Shown: positions 1 through 8,049, counted from the stretch's first letter. The stretch: 64,000 nucleotides of DNA from Candidatus Pelagibacter sp. (GCA_028226535.1 JAOJEG010000002.1:49551-113550), one strand, 5' to 3'. The notes: generated from the sequence alone by a model not told the origin. Made by a program: numbers and translations.

Positions 1-12
1 TTGCAAACCGCT

Positions 13-198
13 TCAAGATTTAAGCTCCACCTTAAAACCATCACTTTTTAGAAGTGAAGTTATTTTATCTAATAATAAACTGTGATGAGTATTGGGGCTT
101 ACTTTGAATTTAAAAGTTTGTTTATAGACTGGGATAGAATTACCGTATGAGATGAAAGTTGATACATGACAATATTTGTGAATATCGTTTATTTCCAT
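13..198 (-). CDS. Hypothetical small protein, 61 aa
   Basis: I do not recognise the family. The product is 61 residues, mixed polar and hydrophobic, without a signal peptide or obvious membrane helix. What supports it is the strong Shine-Dalgarno AAGGAG nine bases before the ATG, which is rare by chance in such AT-rich DNA. It lies on the strand of the downstream his genes but is separated from them by about 350 bases. The stop codon is inside the window, so the gene is complete. Its true extent is moderately sure, its function unknown. Confidence 0.5.
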   Translation of the reverse strand: MEINDIHKYCHVSTFISYGNSIPVYKQTFKFKVSPNTHHSLLLDKITSLLKSDGFKVELKS

Positions 199-260
199 TA
201 ATTAGCGCTCCTTATGGGTTGGGTTTTTAAAAGTAAGTAACTTATAGTTGGTAATAGTGG

Positions 261-346
261 TTCCAATCCTTTTTCGAGGGAGTTGCCTACGTGATAACAA
301 GGAAGATAATGAAAAGAAACGTAAACAGGATGAAAAAAGATTGGAA
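261..346. repeat. Long imperfect inverted repeat in a gene-poor stretch
   Basis: The stretch 199-431 has no convincing gene. It holds two arms, TTCCAATCCTTTTTC at 261-275 and GAAAAAAGATTGGAA at 332-346, which pair over 15 positions with a single mismatch (a G-U wobble is possible in one orientation). They enclose a 56-base loop. The AT-rich arms lack a G+C-rich terminator stem. It could be a structured RNA or leader, or chance; no known riboswitch class was recognised. Confidence 0.35.
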
Positions 347-431
347 ATCCAATGCATAATTTAACTAATCAAACTGATTTGTTTTCATTCAGTCTAAACT
401 TTGTTAAAAAAAAGATAATTAAATTTGAATT

Positions 432-563
432 ATGGAATTATTCTTAATATTAAAAATTATATTTATCATAGGGGCAGTAATCGCAGTTTACGCTGTTGCT
501 AGAAACCTTGATATTATTAAGATTATTTTAATTTATTGGAAAGATTTAATTCTTAGAAAGTAG
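432..563 (+). CDS. Candidate single-pass small membrane protein, 43 aa
   Basis: An ATG-initiated 43-codon frame encodes a hydrophobic N-terminal half (residues about 2-22, rich in I, L, V, F, A) followed by a short amphipathic tail ending LILRK. The pattern fits a small inner-membrane protein with a basic cytoplasmic end. No clear Shine-Dalgarno is visible. Its last 18 bases overlap the 3' end of hisG on the other strand. No family is recognised. The hydrophobic composition may simply reflect AT-rich DNA, so confidence is limited. Confidence 0.4.
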   Translation: MELFLILKIIFIIGAVIAVYAVARNLDIIKIILIYWKDLILRK

Positions 564-1238
564 TTTAACTAGCTTCTTAACTTCTGGTTTTTTTACAGAT
601 GATTTTGATGTCATCATACATGCTTCAGATTTTAATATTTCTCCATCCTTTAAAATACGAAGATTGTTAGCTTTTAAAGTCTCACCAGTTGAGGTTATAT
701 CGGTGATAATTTCACTTGATCCAGTGAATGGATAAGCCTCCGTTGCCCCTAAACTTCCAACTAATTTAAATTGTGTAACCCCTTTTGAAAATAAAAATTC
801 TCTAGTTAGGTTTGGATATTTGGTTGCAACTCTTAATCTTTTTTTCTTTTTATCTTTAAATTCAAATGCGATTTCCTCTAAATCAGCAACGGTTTGAACA
901 TCGATCCATGGATCAGGAATTGCAACAACTAAGTTTGCTTTTCCAAAATCATATCTTTTAGTTACATTGATTTTATTTTGAATATTTACTTCGCTCTCTT
1001 TTAATAGATCAAATCCTGAAAAACCAAGATCTAATGAACCATCTCCCAGTCTTTCAACTATCTCTCTTGCATGAAGATATAGAACTTTAACATTTTTTAA
1101 TTGTTCTATAGATCCTAATAAATCTCTTTCACCACGCTCAGAAACTAGATGTAATTTATTTTTTTTGAATATTTTTAAAATATCTTTTCGAAGTCTACCT
1201 TTGCTTGGAATACCAATATTAATTATACTTTTTTTCAT
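546..1238 (-). CDS. hisG: ATP phosphoribosyltransferase, short form
   Basis: Catalyses the first step of histidine synthesis, condensing ATP with PRPP to phosphoribosyl-ATP in the cytoplasm. At 230 residues it is the short form, which lacks the C-terminal regulatory ACT-like domain and needs HisZ. Visible marks are the N-terminal GIPSKGRLRKD motif, the LDLGFSGFDLL substrate-binding-protein-like segment and the PRPP-binding segment DITSTGETLKANN near residue 180. The ATG overlaps the hisZ stop by one base, so translation is probably coupled. It is the last gene of the hisS-hisZ-hisG unit. Confidence 0.95.
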   Translation of the reverse strand: MKKSIINIGIPSKGRLRKDILKIFKKNKLHLVSERGERDLLGSIEQLKNVKVLYLHAREIVERLGDGSLDLGFSGFDLLKESEVNIQNKINVTKRYDFGKANLVVAIPDPWIDVQTVADLEEIAFEFKDKKKKRLRVATKYPNLTREFLFSKGVTQFKLVGSLGATEAYPFTGSSEIITDITSTGETLKANNLRILKDGEILKSEACMMTSKSSVKKPEVKKLVKLLSKN

Positions 1239-2290
1239 TAATAATTTAAATTTAAAGCCGCTCCAACTGCGGCTACTTGATTTTTGGTACCAAGATCTGA
1301 AATTAATTTATCATATCTTCCGCCGTTAATTATGTTTCTGTTTTTTGTTTTAGAATTGATATCAATTTTAAATACCATACCTGTGTAATATTCTAACTGT
1401 CTTCCAAATGAAGCAGAGAACACAACATTTAATTTTGAAATTTTATCATTTGAGATTGGAAAATATTTTTGATCAACTACTAAATTAATTTTATTCTTTT
1501 TAAAAAAATTATTAAGTTCGCTTGCAGCTTTATTAATTGGACATTTAATTTTTAAAAATTCCTTAATAATCTTTGATACGTTTTCACCCTTTTTTGTGCC
1601 TCTTGGATCCCTAATTTTGTTATCAAATCTTTTTAAAATTTCATCAATTGACCTTCCAGCAATAACCTTAGATAGATCTTCTTTTAACATCTTAAAATAT
1701 CGTTTTTTATCAATCTCAACGATAGTTGGATCTACATCTGAATTGGTTTCTAATCTTTTCAAAAGATCATTAAAATATTTCTCTCTCCAAAAGTGTCTTG
1801 ATAATCTTAACTTCCAACGCTTTGGGATATCTAGCTTTGAAATTAATAAATTAAAGATTTCAACATTGCCGATAGTTAGTGTGCCTGATGTATATTTAAT
1901 ATTTTGAAGTGATTTTAAAGAGGTATTGATTATTTCTTTATCATCATTCTTTTCATCTTTAGATCCAATGATTTCAAATCCAACTTGGTCTCTAATAATA
2001 GAGTCTTTTTTATTTTGTGACTTACGATAAGCCTGGCCACTATAAAAAATTTTTTCTTTTCCTTTTAAATTATTTTCTAAATACCTAAGACATGAGGCGA
2101 TAGTTAAGTCGGGTCTAAGGCAAAGCTCACTTCCATTTTGATCAATAAATGAAAATATAAATTTTCTGAAGTTTTCACCTGATCTTTGAACAATATGATT
2201 AGCCTCAATTACTGAAGGTAAATCAATATACTTAAATCCTTTAGATTTGACTGATCTAAGGATATTTTCAGATAAGTTTTTTGACTTCAT
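1238..2290 (-). CDS. hisZ: ATP phosphoribosyltransferase regulatory subunit
   Basis: HisZ is a catalytically dead relative of histidyl-tRNA synthetase that forms a hetero-octamer with short-form HisG and carries the histidine feedback response. The 350-residue protein keeps the class II synthetase core, with motif-2-like LCLRPDLTIASCLRY and GQAYRKSQ...GFEIIGS, and a late FGRQLEYYTGMVF segment. It ends before an anticodon-binding domain. Its start overlaps the end of hisS by 23 bases and its stop overlaps hisG, so all three are one transcript. Lying directly beside its own paralogue HisRS is typical of Alphaproteobacteria. Confidence 0.92.
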   Translation of the reverse strand: MKSKNLSENILRSVKSKGFKYIDLPSVIEANHIVQRSGENFRKFIFSFIDQNGSELCLRPDLTIASCLRYLENNLKGKEKIFYSGQAYRKSQNKKDSIIRDQVGFEIIGSKDEKNDDKEIINTSLKSLQNIKYTSGTLTIGNVEIFNLLISKLDIPKRWKLRLSRHFWREKYFNDLLKRLETNSDVDPTIVEIDKKRYFKMLKEDLSKVIAGRSIDEILKRFDNKIRDPRGTKKGENVSKIIKEFLKIKCPINKAASELNNFFKKNKINLVVDQKYFPISNDKISKLNVVFSASFGRQLEYYTGMVFKIDINSKTKNRNIINGGRYDKLISDLGTKNQVAAVGAALNLNY

Positions 2291-3662
2291 CTACTAAATT
2301 TGCTTTTGGAATTGTTTGATTGTTTTCACCCTTAACACCTTTAAGGTTTTTAATAGTAACTGTGTTATCGTTAAATTCATTTTCTCCACAAATAACAGCA
2401 ACAGTTAATTGACGTTTATTTGCTAAATCAAGTTGTTTACCTAGGTTTTTTTTAGTGTTCAAAAAAACTTCAGCGTTGATATTATTGTCTCTTAATTGAT
2501 CAACTAATTCATAATAATTTTTCAAATATTTTTGATCCATGACACAAACTAAAACTGGTTTTTGATCTTCAACTTTAATTTGATCTAATTGCATTAAAGC
2601 AAATAGCAATCTATCTACACCAAAGCTTATTCCTGTTCCCGGAATATCAACACCCCTAAATCTAGATATCAATTTTGCATAAGATCCCCCTGAGCATATG
2701 CTTCCAATATCTACTTCTTTTCCTTTGTTATTGGTGACTTTGAAATTTAAATTAGTCTCTACAATAAAGTCCGAGTAATAAGCAAGACCTCTAACGATTG
2801 TAAAATTAGTCTTAACTTGATTTAAATTTGATCCATATCCTAACACCTCAAATACATTTTCAAGCTCACTAATTCCCTCTTGAGATAAAGGATTTTTTAA
2901 AGTTTCTTTTAATTGTTTTAACTCTTTTATTTTTAAAAAATTTAATATTTGCGCAGCTTGATCATTGGATAGATCCGCCCCTTTAGTAATAGCACCACTT
3001 TGATCTTTTCTTTCTTTTTTAAGAAGATCTTCAACTCCTTTTAAACCAAATCCAGGTTTATCTAATTTATCAATTGCTCGAATAACCTTAATTTGTTTTT
3101 CTTCAGAAATTTTTAATTCATCAATTAATCCTTGAACAATTTTTCTATTACTTACATTGATAATGAATTGATCTTTGTTTAATCCACAATCTGACAATGT
3201 GCTTGAGATTAAGTTACAAAGTTCAGCATTCGCTTGAGCAGGATTAACATTTCCAACTATATCAAAGTCGGCTTGCATAAATTCTCTATAACGTCCATTT
3301 CCAGCTTTTTCGTTACGAAATACGTTTTGGATTGCATATCTTTTAAATATTGAAGGTAGCTCTTGATTGTTTTGAGCAACAAATCTTGCTAATGGACTGG
3401 ATAGATCATATCGAAGGGTAATGCTTTTTTCACCATCTTGAAATGAGAATACATCAGACATAGGATTGCTATCGTCTTCTGCAAGAAAAGATCCTATATT
3501 TTCACTAATTTCAAACGAAGGGGTTTCAAGAGCTTCTGCTCCAAACTTTATAAAATTATTCTCAATCGCTTTTAATAGCTTTTTTTTGAGAAGAAGTTTT
3601 TTATCCCAACGATCTTCAAAACCTGAAGGTAATCCAGGTACTAATTTATTATCTTTATTCAT
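2268..3662 (-). CDS. hisS: Histidyl-tRNA synthetase
   Basis: Charges tRNA-His. The 464-residue class II enzyme shows LRYDLSSPLARF, motif 2 FRNEKAGNGRYREFMQADFD, a histidine-binding RGLAYYSDFIVE (most bacterial enzymes have RGLDYY) and motif 3 GISFGVDRLLFAL, then a C-terminal anticodon-binding domain. The motif-2 form resembles the divergent alphaproteobacterial HisRS that co-evolved with a tRNA-His lacking G-1. I chose the ATG at 3662 because the next in-frame start, at 3710, lies inside tRNA-His. That leaves only four bases between the tRNA CCA and the start codon, and no Shine-Dalgarno outside the tRNA. First gene of hisS-hisZ-hisG. Confidence 0.95.
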   Translation of the reverse strand: MNKDNKLVPGLPSGFEDRWDKKLLLKKKLLKAIENNFIKFGAEALETPSFEISENIGSFLAEDDSNPMSDVFSFQDGEKSITLRYDLSSPLARFVAQNNQELPSIFKRYAIQNVFRNEKAGNGRYREFMQADFDIVGNVNPAQANAELCNLISSTLSDCGLNKDQFIINVSNRKIVQGLIDELKISEEKQIKVIRAIDKLDKPGFGLKGVEDLLKKERKDQSGAITKGADLSNDQAAQILNFLKIKELKQLKETLKNPLSQEGISELENVFEVLGYGSNLNQVKTNFTIVRGLAYYSDFIVETNLNFKVTNNKGKEVDIGSICSGGSYAKLISRFRGVDIPGTGISFGVDRLLFALMQLDQIKVEDQKPVLVCVMDQKYLKNYYELVDQLRDNNINAEVFLNTKKNLGKQLDLANKRQLTVAVICGENEFNDNTVTIKNLKGVKGENNQTIPKANLVDEVKKLI

Positions 3663-3666
3663 TTTT

Positions 3667-3741
3667 TGGTACCCGGGCTGAGAATCGAACTCAAACTTAA
3701 AGTTCCACAAACTTTCGTGCTAACCGTTACACCACCCAGGC
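3667..3741 (-). tRNA. tRNA-His (GTG)
   Basis: A 75-base cloverleaf with encoded CCA. Acceptor GCCTGGG pairs with CCCGGGT (G1-U72 and one internal G-U wobble). The anticodon stem AAAGT/ACTTT carries loop TTGTGGA, anticodon GTG. The T-loop is the normal TTCGATT. The base before position 1 is T, so no G-1 is encoded, and the discriminator is A rather than the usual C73. That combination is the derived alphaproteobacterial tRNA-His. It lies immediately before hisS on the same strand. Confidence 0.96.
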
Positions 3742-3903
3742 ATTCCTTGTTTTTATATTATTTTTGTGTGGATTAAAAATTATATTATAAATAAATAGCC
3801 TACAGGCTATGGAAACAGATTCTATGAGAACTTCTTGAAGTCTCTCTATATGTAATATTTATAATCATGGGCTGTCTTTTAGACAATAATTGTTATTATT
3901 CAA
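3742..3903. other. Non-coding stretch with two small hairpins
   Basis: Between tRNA-His and the csp terminator no frame looks coding. Two local hairpins are visible: ATAGCC-TACA-GGCTAT at 3795-3810, and GAGAACTTC-TT-GAAGT with a bulged CTCTC continuation near 3825-3845. They are separated by a purine-rich linker. Orientation and function are unknown. It may be leader sequence of the tRNA-His/hisS transcript or an unannotated small RNA. Confidence 0.35.
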
Positions 3904-3950
3904 GGTAAAAATAAAAGGGACGTTAATCTAATAGTAGATTTAACGCCCTT
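3904..3950 (-). terminator. Intrinsic terminator after csp
   Basis: Arms at 3915-3930 and 3935-3950 pair over about 15 bases (AAGGGCGTTAAATCTA against TAGATTAACGTCCCTT, with a small bulge) around a four-base loop. On the minus strand a T-rich run follows. It begins 15 bases after the csp stop codon and would insulate csp from the tRNA-His/hisS unit downstream. Confidence 0.85.
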
Positions 3951-3965
3951 AGAAATATTTAAAAA

Positions 3966-4178
3966 TTAGTCTATTTTTTTTAGATTAACTGCAGAAGGAC
4001 CTTTTGGGCCATCTTCTAATGTAAACTCAATTTTATCACCTTCATTTAGATATCTCATGTCAGCTGCTTTAACTGCTGAAGCATGCACAAAGGCATCTTT
4101 TTCTTTGTCATCTCTTTCAATGAAACCGTAGCCTTTTTTACCATTGTACCATTTAATTTTACCAGTTAGTGTACTCAT
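3966..4178 (-). CDS. Cold-shock domain protein
   Basis: A 70-residue single OB-fold nucleic-acid-binding protein of the CspA family, binding single-stranded RNA or DNA and acting as an RNA chaperone. RNP1 (KGYGFI, about residues 15-20) and RNP2 (DAFVHASA, about 28-35) are intact. It begins at an ATG with an AAAGGA about 12 bases upstream and ends at its own strong terminator, so it is probably monocistronic. Whether it responds to cold cannot be told from sequence; many CspA homologues are constitutive. Confidence 0.95.
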   Translation of the reverse strand: MSTLTGKIKWYNGKKGYGFIERDDKEKDAFVHASAVKAADMRYLNEGDKIEFTLEDGPKGPSAVNLKKID

Positions 4179-4259
4179 CTTATTTCTTAGTCCTTTAGTT
4201 ATTTATTATATAAATAAGTTAATTTCTTTTAAAATTATTTCAAGATGAAAAGTAGATGG

Positions 4260-4334
4260 TGGTGCCTCGGGAAGGATTCGCACCTCCGACACAAGCCTTT
4301 TCAGGGCTCTGCTCTACTCCTGAGCTACCGAGGC
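4260..4334 (-). tRNA. tRNA-Phe (GAA) with unusual elbow bases
   Basis: A 75-base cloverleaf with encoded CCA. Acceptor GCCTCGG/CCGAGGC is perfect. Anticodon stem GAGCC/GGCTT holds loop CTGAAAA, anticodon GAA. The T-loop reads TGCGAAT, so position 55 is G where U55 (pseudouridine) is nearly universal. The D-loop AGGAGTA is seven bases and can be aligned with A at position 18. It lies five bases after the infA stop codon, so it is probably excised from the hisD-infA mRNA. Confidence 0.93.
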
Positions 4335-4339
4335 AAAAA

Positions 4340-4555
4340 TTAACCTCTAAAGATTATTCTGCCTTTTGTAAGGTCGTAAGGTGTCATTTCGACTGTCACG
4401 TTATCGCCTTGCAATACTCTAATTCTGTTTTTTCTCAACTTACCAGCAGTATGAGCGGTAACAGTATGCCCATTCTCTAGCTTAACTCTAAACATTGCAT
4501 TTGGAAGGAGGTCCATAACTACTCCTTTAAAATTAAGCAAATCTTGTTTAGACAA
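4340..4555 (-). CDS. infA: Translation initiation factor IF-1
   Basis: A 71-residue S1/OB-fold protein that occupies the A site of the 30S subunit during initiation. Family segments seen are [22 protein letters not shown], interrupted by no gap, then [15 protein letters not shown] and [11 protein letters not shown]. The start codon is TTG: family length and the N-terminal MSKxDLL fit only this start, and no upstream in-frame ATG is available. It begins two bases after hisD stops, and tRNA-Phe follows after five bases, which gives a compact murA-DUF2948-hisD-infA-tRNA unit. Confidence 0.95.
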   Translation of the reverse strand: MSKQDLLNFKGVVMDLLPNAMFRVKLENGHTVTAHTAGKLRKNRIRVLQGDNVTVEMTPYDLTKGRIIFRG

Positions 4556-4557
4556 TT

Positions 4558-5841
4558 TTATTTTCTCCTAATTCTCTTTTTTACAGATTGAGCATGTCCT
4601 GCCAATCCTTCATAATTTGCAAGTGTTATAACTGAAGGGGCAAGCTTTTCAATACCCTTTTTAGATAAGTTTATATAGGAAATCCGTTTATAAAATTCAT
4701 TTACACTTACTCCACTTGAATATTTTGCTGAACCATTGGTAGGTAATATGTGGTTTGAGCCAACATTATAATCACTCATTGCCATTACAGCATATTTTCC
4801 TAAACAAACAGATCCTGCGTTTTTAATTTTTGGAATAAATGATTTATAGTTTTTTACGTTCAACTCCAAGTGTTCAGGAGATATTTTGTTTGAAACTTCA
4901 ATTATTTTTTTGTCAGAACTAATGTGCATTAAAATTCCATTGTTTGATAAACTGTGTCTTGCAATAGATGATCTTGGAATTTCTTTTAATTGATTAGAAA
5001 TTTCATTTTGAACTTTATCTATTAAAGATTTGTCTTTTGAAATTAAAATACATTGAGCAAGATTATCGTGTTCTGCTTGTCCTATTAAATCACTTGCAAT
5101 CCATTCTGGATTTGAAAATTTATCACAAACTATAGTGACTTCAGAAGGGCCTGCTGTCATTCCCTCAATTCCAACATCTCCAAAAACTTCTTTTTTAGCT
5201 GCAGCCACATAAGCGTTGCCAGGACCTACTATTTTATTAACTTTATTTATTTTCTTTGTTCCATAAGCAACAGCTGCAATCGCTGATGGTCCACCAATAG
5301 AATAAATTTCTTTAATTTTACATTTACGTGCTGCGTATAACACTGCTGGATTTTGTTTTCCTTTAAATCCAGGATTAATCATCACAATTCTTTTAACTCC
5401 TGCAACAATTGCTGGAATAGCATTCATTAATACACTTGAAGGATATGAAGCAGTCGAACCGGGTACATAAATTGCAACTGACTCTAAGGGTAAATATTTA
5501 TAATCAAGTTTATTTTTGTACTTATCAACGTAAGAGATGTTTTTAAATTTTTGAAGAGAGTGAAATTTATAAATTCTATTGTATGCAATATCGATAGCTT
5601 GCTTTACTTTTTTATCTAGTGATTTTATTGAATTAGTAATCTGTTTTTGAGAAGGAATAATTGTAGTATTTTTATTAAATCTTTTTTCATATTCTACTAA
5701 AGCTTTATCTCCATTTTTTTTGACATCTTTAATAATACTTGAAACTGAAACCGAGCTTGATTGTACTTTTTTTTTTCTTTGCAAAAGCAAACTATCTAAA
5801 TTTTTATCAAAATTTTTACTCTTACTATTTAATATTTTCAT
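4558..5841 (-). CDS. hisD: Histidinol dehydrogenase
   Basis: Zinc enzyme for the last two steps of histidine synthesis, oxidising histidinol through histidinal to histidine with NAD+. The 427-residue protein shows [18 protein letters not shown], the zinc-ligand region [10 protein letters not shown], the catalytic pair SPEHLELN and the C-terminal [16 protein letters not shown]. The ATG overlaps the stop of the DUF2948 gene by one base. Its position apart from hisG/Z, in the murA-infA block, is a common alphaproteobacterial arrangement. Confidence 0.96.
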   Translation of the reverse strand: MKILNSKSKNFDKNLDSLLLQRKKKVQSSSVSVSSIIKDVKKNGDKALVEYEKRFNKNTTIIPSQKQITNSIKSLDKKVKQAIDIAYNRIYKFHSLQKFKNISYVDKYKNKLDYKYLPLESVAIYVPGSTASYPSSVLMNAIPAIVAGVKRIVMINPGFKGKQNPAVLYAARKCKIKEIYSIGGPSAIAAVAYGTKKINKVNKIVGPGNAYVAAAKKEVFGDVGIEGMTAGPSEVTIVCDKFSNPEWIASDLIGQAEHDNLAQCILISKDKSLIDKVQNEISNQLKEIPRSSIARHSLSNNGILMHISSDKKIIEVSNKISPEHLELNVKNYKSFIPKIKNAGSVCLGKYAVMAMSDYNVGSNHILPTNGSAKYSSGVSVNEFYKRISYINLSKKGIEKLAPSVITLANYEGLAGHAQSVKKRIRRK

Positions 5842-6239
5842 TAGTCTTTAATTTCGTTTTGATCTTCTAGTCTTACTTCAATTGTTTCTGTAGTTAAAGC
5901 AATGTGGGCATTATTATTAAAAATTAAATTAATTTCATAATCATCTTTGTTTTTTAGATAATCTATTGCAATCAATTCTAAAACTAAATCCTCGTTTTTT
6001 TGATCTATATTTTTAGATTTTACTTTGTCGACAAAATCAAACCTGCAAATACTGTTAATTTCCTTATCTTCTTGATCTGTTTCAATTTTAGTTCTCTCAA
6101 TTGATAATAAGAAAACTTTATTTGATGCCAAATATTTTATATTAGATACTTTAACTTTAGCTCCGGCGCTACACGCTGAAATCATTTGTAAACCTTCATT
6201 ATCAGAAGCTATAATTTTAGCTAAATATTTCTTATCCAT
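5841..6239 (-). CDS. DUF2948 family protein
   Basis: A 132-residue protein of unknown function. Its position between murA and hisD and its pattern (N-terminal LAKIIASDNEGLQMISACSAGA, central ICRFDFVDKVKS, C-terminal NNNAHIALTTETIEVRLED) match the alphaproteobacterial DUF2948 family that occupies this exact slot. No catalytic motif or membrane segment is visible. Start and stop overlap both neighbours by one base (TAATG), so the protein is translated with MurA and HisD. The family call rests on remembered pattern and context. Confidence 0.75.
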   Translation of the reverse strand: MDKKYLAKIIASDNEGLQMISACSAGAKVKVSNIKYLASNKVFLLSIERTKIETDQEDKEINSICRFDFVDKVKSKNIDQKNEDLVLELIAIDYLKNKDDYEINLIFNNNAHIALTTETIEVRLEDQNEIKD

Positions 6240-7492
6240 TAATTAACTCTTCTAATTTTTGCTCCAACTTTTTTTAATTTCTTTTCTATATTTTCGTATC
6301 CACGATCAAGATGATAAATTCTATTGATTACCGATTTTCCATTTGCAGTTAAGGCAGCGAGGACTAATGAAACAGAAGCTCTTAAGTCGGTTGCCATCAA
6401 TTCAGCTGCTTCAAAATTAATATTACCAGTAACTTTTGCTTTATTACCATTCGTTGAAATTTTAGCACCCATTCGATTTAGTTCAGCAACATGCATAAAT
6501 CTGTTTTCAAAAATATCCTCTTTGATTACAGATTGTTTATTTGCTTTACACAACAACACCATTATTTGAGCCTGTAAATCAGTTGGAAAACCAGGATATG
6601 GTGTCGTTTTGATATTCATACTTTTAATTTTTTTATTTCCTACAATATGAATTTCATCTTTCTTAACTCTAATTTTTGCTCCTATTTTTTTTAAAGTATC
6701 AATTTCTGTTTGAATAATTTTGGGAATAACATTTTTTATCTTTAAATTTCCTTCTGTTACCGCTGCTGCCACTAAATAAGTTCCAGCTTCAATTCGATCA
6801 AACATTACTGGATAATTAATTTCGTTGACCTCTGACACTCCTTCAATTTTAACTGTACGCTTACTAATCCATTTGATATTGCACCCCATACTTAATAAAA
6901 AATTAACTAAATCTTTTATTTCAGGTTCAATTGCACAGTTGCTTAAAACCGTAGATCCTTTTGCAAAACTTGCAGCAATGATTAAATTTTCAGTAGCACC
7001 AACTGATATTTTTGAAAATTTTATTTTACTTCCAATTAATCCCTTTGGTGCCTTAGCATGAACATACCCTTGAATAATTTTATATTTAACGCCTAACTTT
7101 GATAAAGCATCTAAATGTATATCAACAGGCCTAGTCCCTATTGCACAACCACCAGGTAAGGATACTTTTGCTTTACCAAATTTAGCAAGCAAAGGCCCAA
7201 GGACTAAAATTCCTGCTCTCATAGTTTTTACCAAACTATAAGAGGCAAAATTTTTGTTTTGTTTTTTGTTATCAATAGTTAAATTATTTTTATTAAAGTC
7301 AATTTTAGAGCCTAACGATTGCAACAAACTTACCATTGTCTCAATATCTTTTACTCTAGGTAAATTTTTTAGATAAACTTTTTTTCTAGATAATAAAGTT
7401 GCTGCTAAAATTGGAAGAGAGGCGTTTTTTGATCCTGATATTTTTATTTGTCCTTTGAGCTTATTCGCTCCAAAGACTTCTAGTTTTTGCAT
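6239..7492 (-). CDS. murA: UDP-GlcNAc 1-carboxyvinyltransferase
   Basis: First committed step of peptidoglycan synthesis: transfers enolpyruvate from PEP to UDP-GlcNAc in the cytoplasm. The 417-residue protein has the usual length of the EPSP-synthase fold. It shows the N-terminal ISGSKNASLPI (substrate lysine), the catalytic cysteine in GGCAIGTRPVD near residue 115, which is the fosfomycin target, and the FPTDLQAQIM segment with the catalytic aspartate. The start is two bases downstream of dcd, in the same operon. Confidence 0.97.
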   Translation of the reverse strand: MQKLEVFGANKLKGQIKISGSKNASLPILAATLLSRKKVYLKNLPRVKDIETMVSLLQSLGSKIDFNKNNLTIDNKKQNKNFASYSLVKTMRAGILVLGPLLAKFGKAKVSLPGGCAIGTRPVDIHLDALSKLGVKYKIIQGYVHAKAPKGLIGSKIKFSKISVGATENLIIAASFAKGSTVLSNCAIEPEIKDLVNFLLSMGCNIKWISKRTVKIEGVSEVNEINYPVMFDRIEAGTYLVAAAVTEGNLKIKNVIPKIIQTEIDTLKKIGAKIRVKKDEIHIVGNKKIKSMNIKTTPYPGFPTDLQAQIMVLLCKANKQSVIKEDIFENRFMHVAELNRMGAKISTNGNKAKVTGNINFEAAELMATDLRASVSLVLAALTANGKSVINRIYHLDRGYENIEKKLKKVGAKIRRVN

Positions 7493-7494
7493 AA

Positions 7495-8049
7495 CTATAC
7501 TTTAGGTAATGTTACCCCAGTTTGGCCCATATATTTTCCATCCCGATCTGCATATGTTACTTCTGGTTTTTCATTTCCCTTTAAAAAAATAAATTGGGCA
7601 ACCCCTTCATTAGCATATATTTTTGCAGGTAAAGGTGTGGTGTTAGAAAACTCAAGTGTTACATACCCTTCCCAACCTGGTTCTAAAGGGGTAACATTAA
7701 CAATAATTCCACATCTTGCATAAGTAGATTTACCTAAACAAATGACTAAGACATCATCTGGAATTTTAAACTTTTCAACTGTTCTGGCTAAAACGAATGA
7801 ATTAGGTGGAATAATACATTCTGATGTATTTTTAGTTACAAAGTTTGTTGGTTTAAAATTTTTTGGATCCACTATCTCTGAGTTCACATTGGTAAAAATT
7901 TTAAACTCATCAGAAACTCTTGCATCATAACCAAAAGAAGAAAGTCCATAAGAAATGCTATTCCCTCTCACTTGTTTTTCTTCAAAAGGAGAAATCATTT
8001 CTTGTTCTTTAGACATTTTTCTTATCCACTTGTCTGATAATACTGTCAT
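7495..8049 (-). CDS. dcd: dCTP deaminase
   Basis: Deaminates dCTP to dUTP, feeding dTMP synthesis. The 184-residue trimeric dUTPase-fold protein shows [13 protein letters not shown], the nucleotide-binding [10 protein letters not shown] and the catalytic glutamate in [12 protein letters not shown]. Its ATG overlaps the stop of the preceding 33-residue frame by one base (TAATG), so it is probably translationally coupled to it. Mono-functional Dcd rather than the bifunctional Dcd-Dut is assumed from the proteobacterial context. Confidence 0.95.
   Translation of the reverse strand: MTVLSDKWIRKMSKEQEMISPFEEKQVRGNSISYGLSSFGYDARVSDEFKIFTNVNSEIVDPKNFKPTNFVTKNTSECIIPPNSFVLARTVEKFKIPDDVLVICLGKSTYARCGIIVNVTPLEPGWEGYVTLEFSNTTPLPAKIYANEGVAQFIFLKGNEKPEVTYADRDGKYMGQTGVTLPKV

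Noticed and set aside
1596..1907. 103-residue frame antisense to hisZ
   Set aside because: It mirrors hisZ codons and lacks a ribosome-binding site.
3663..3710. N-terminal extension of hisS through an upstream in-frame ATG
   Set aside because: The extra 16 codons lie inside tRNA-His and have no similarity to HisRS N-termini.
4256..4480. Frame running through tRNA-Phe and antisense to infA
   Set aside because: It translates the tRNA gene and the reverse of infA.
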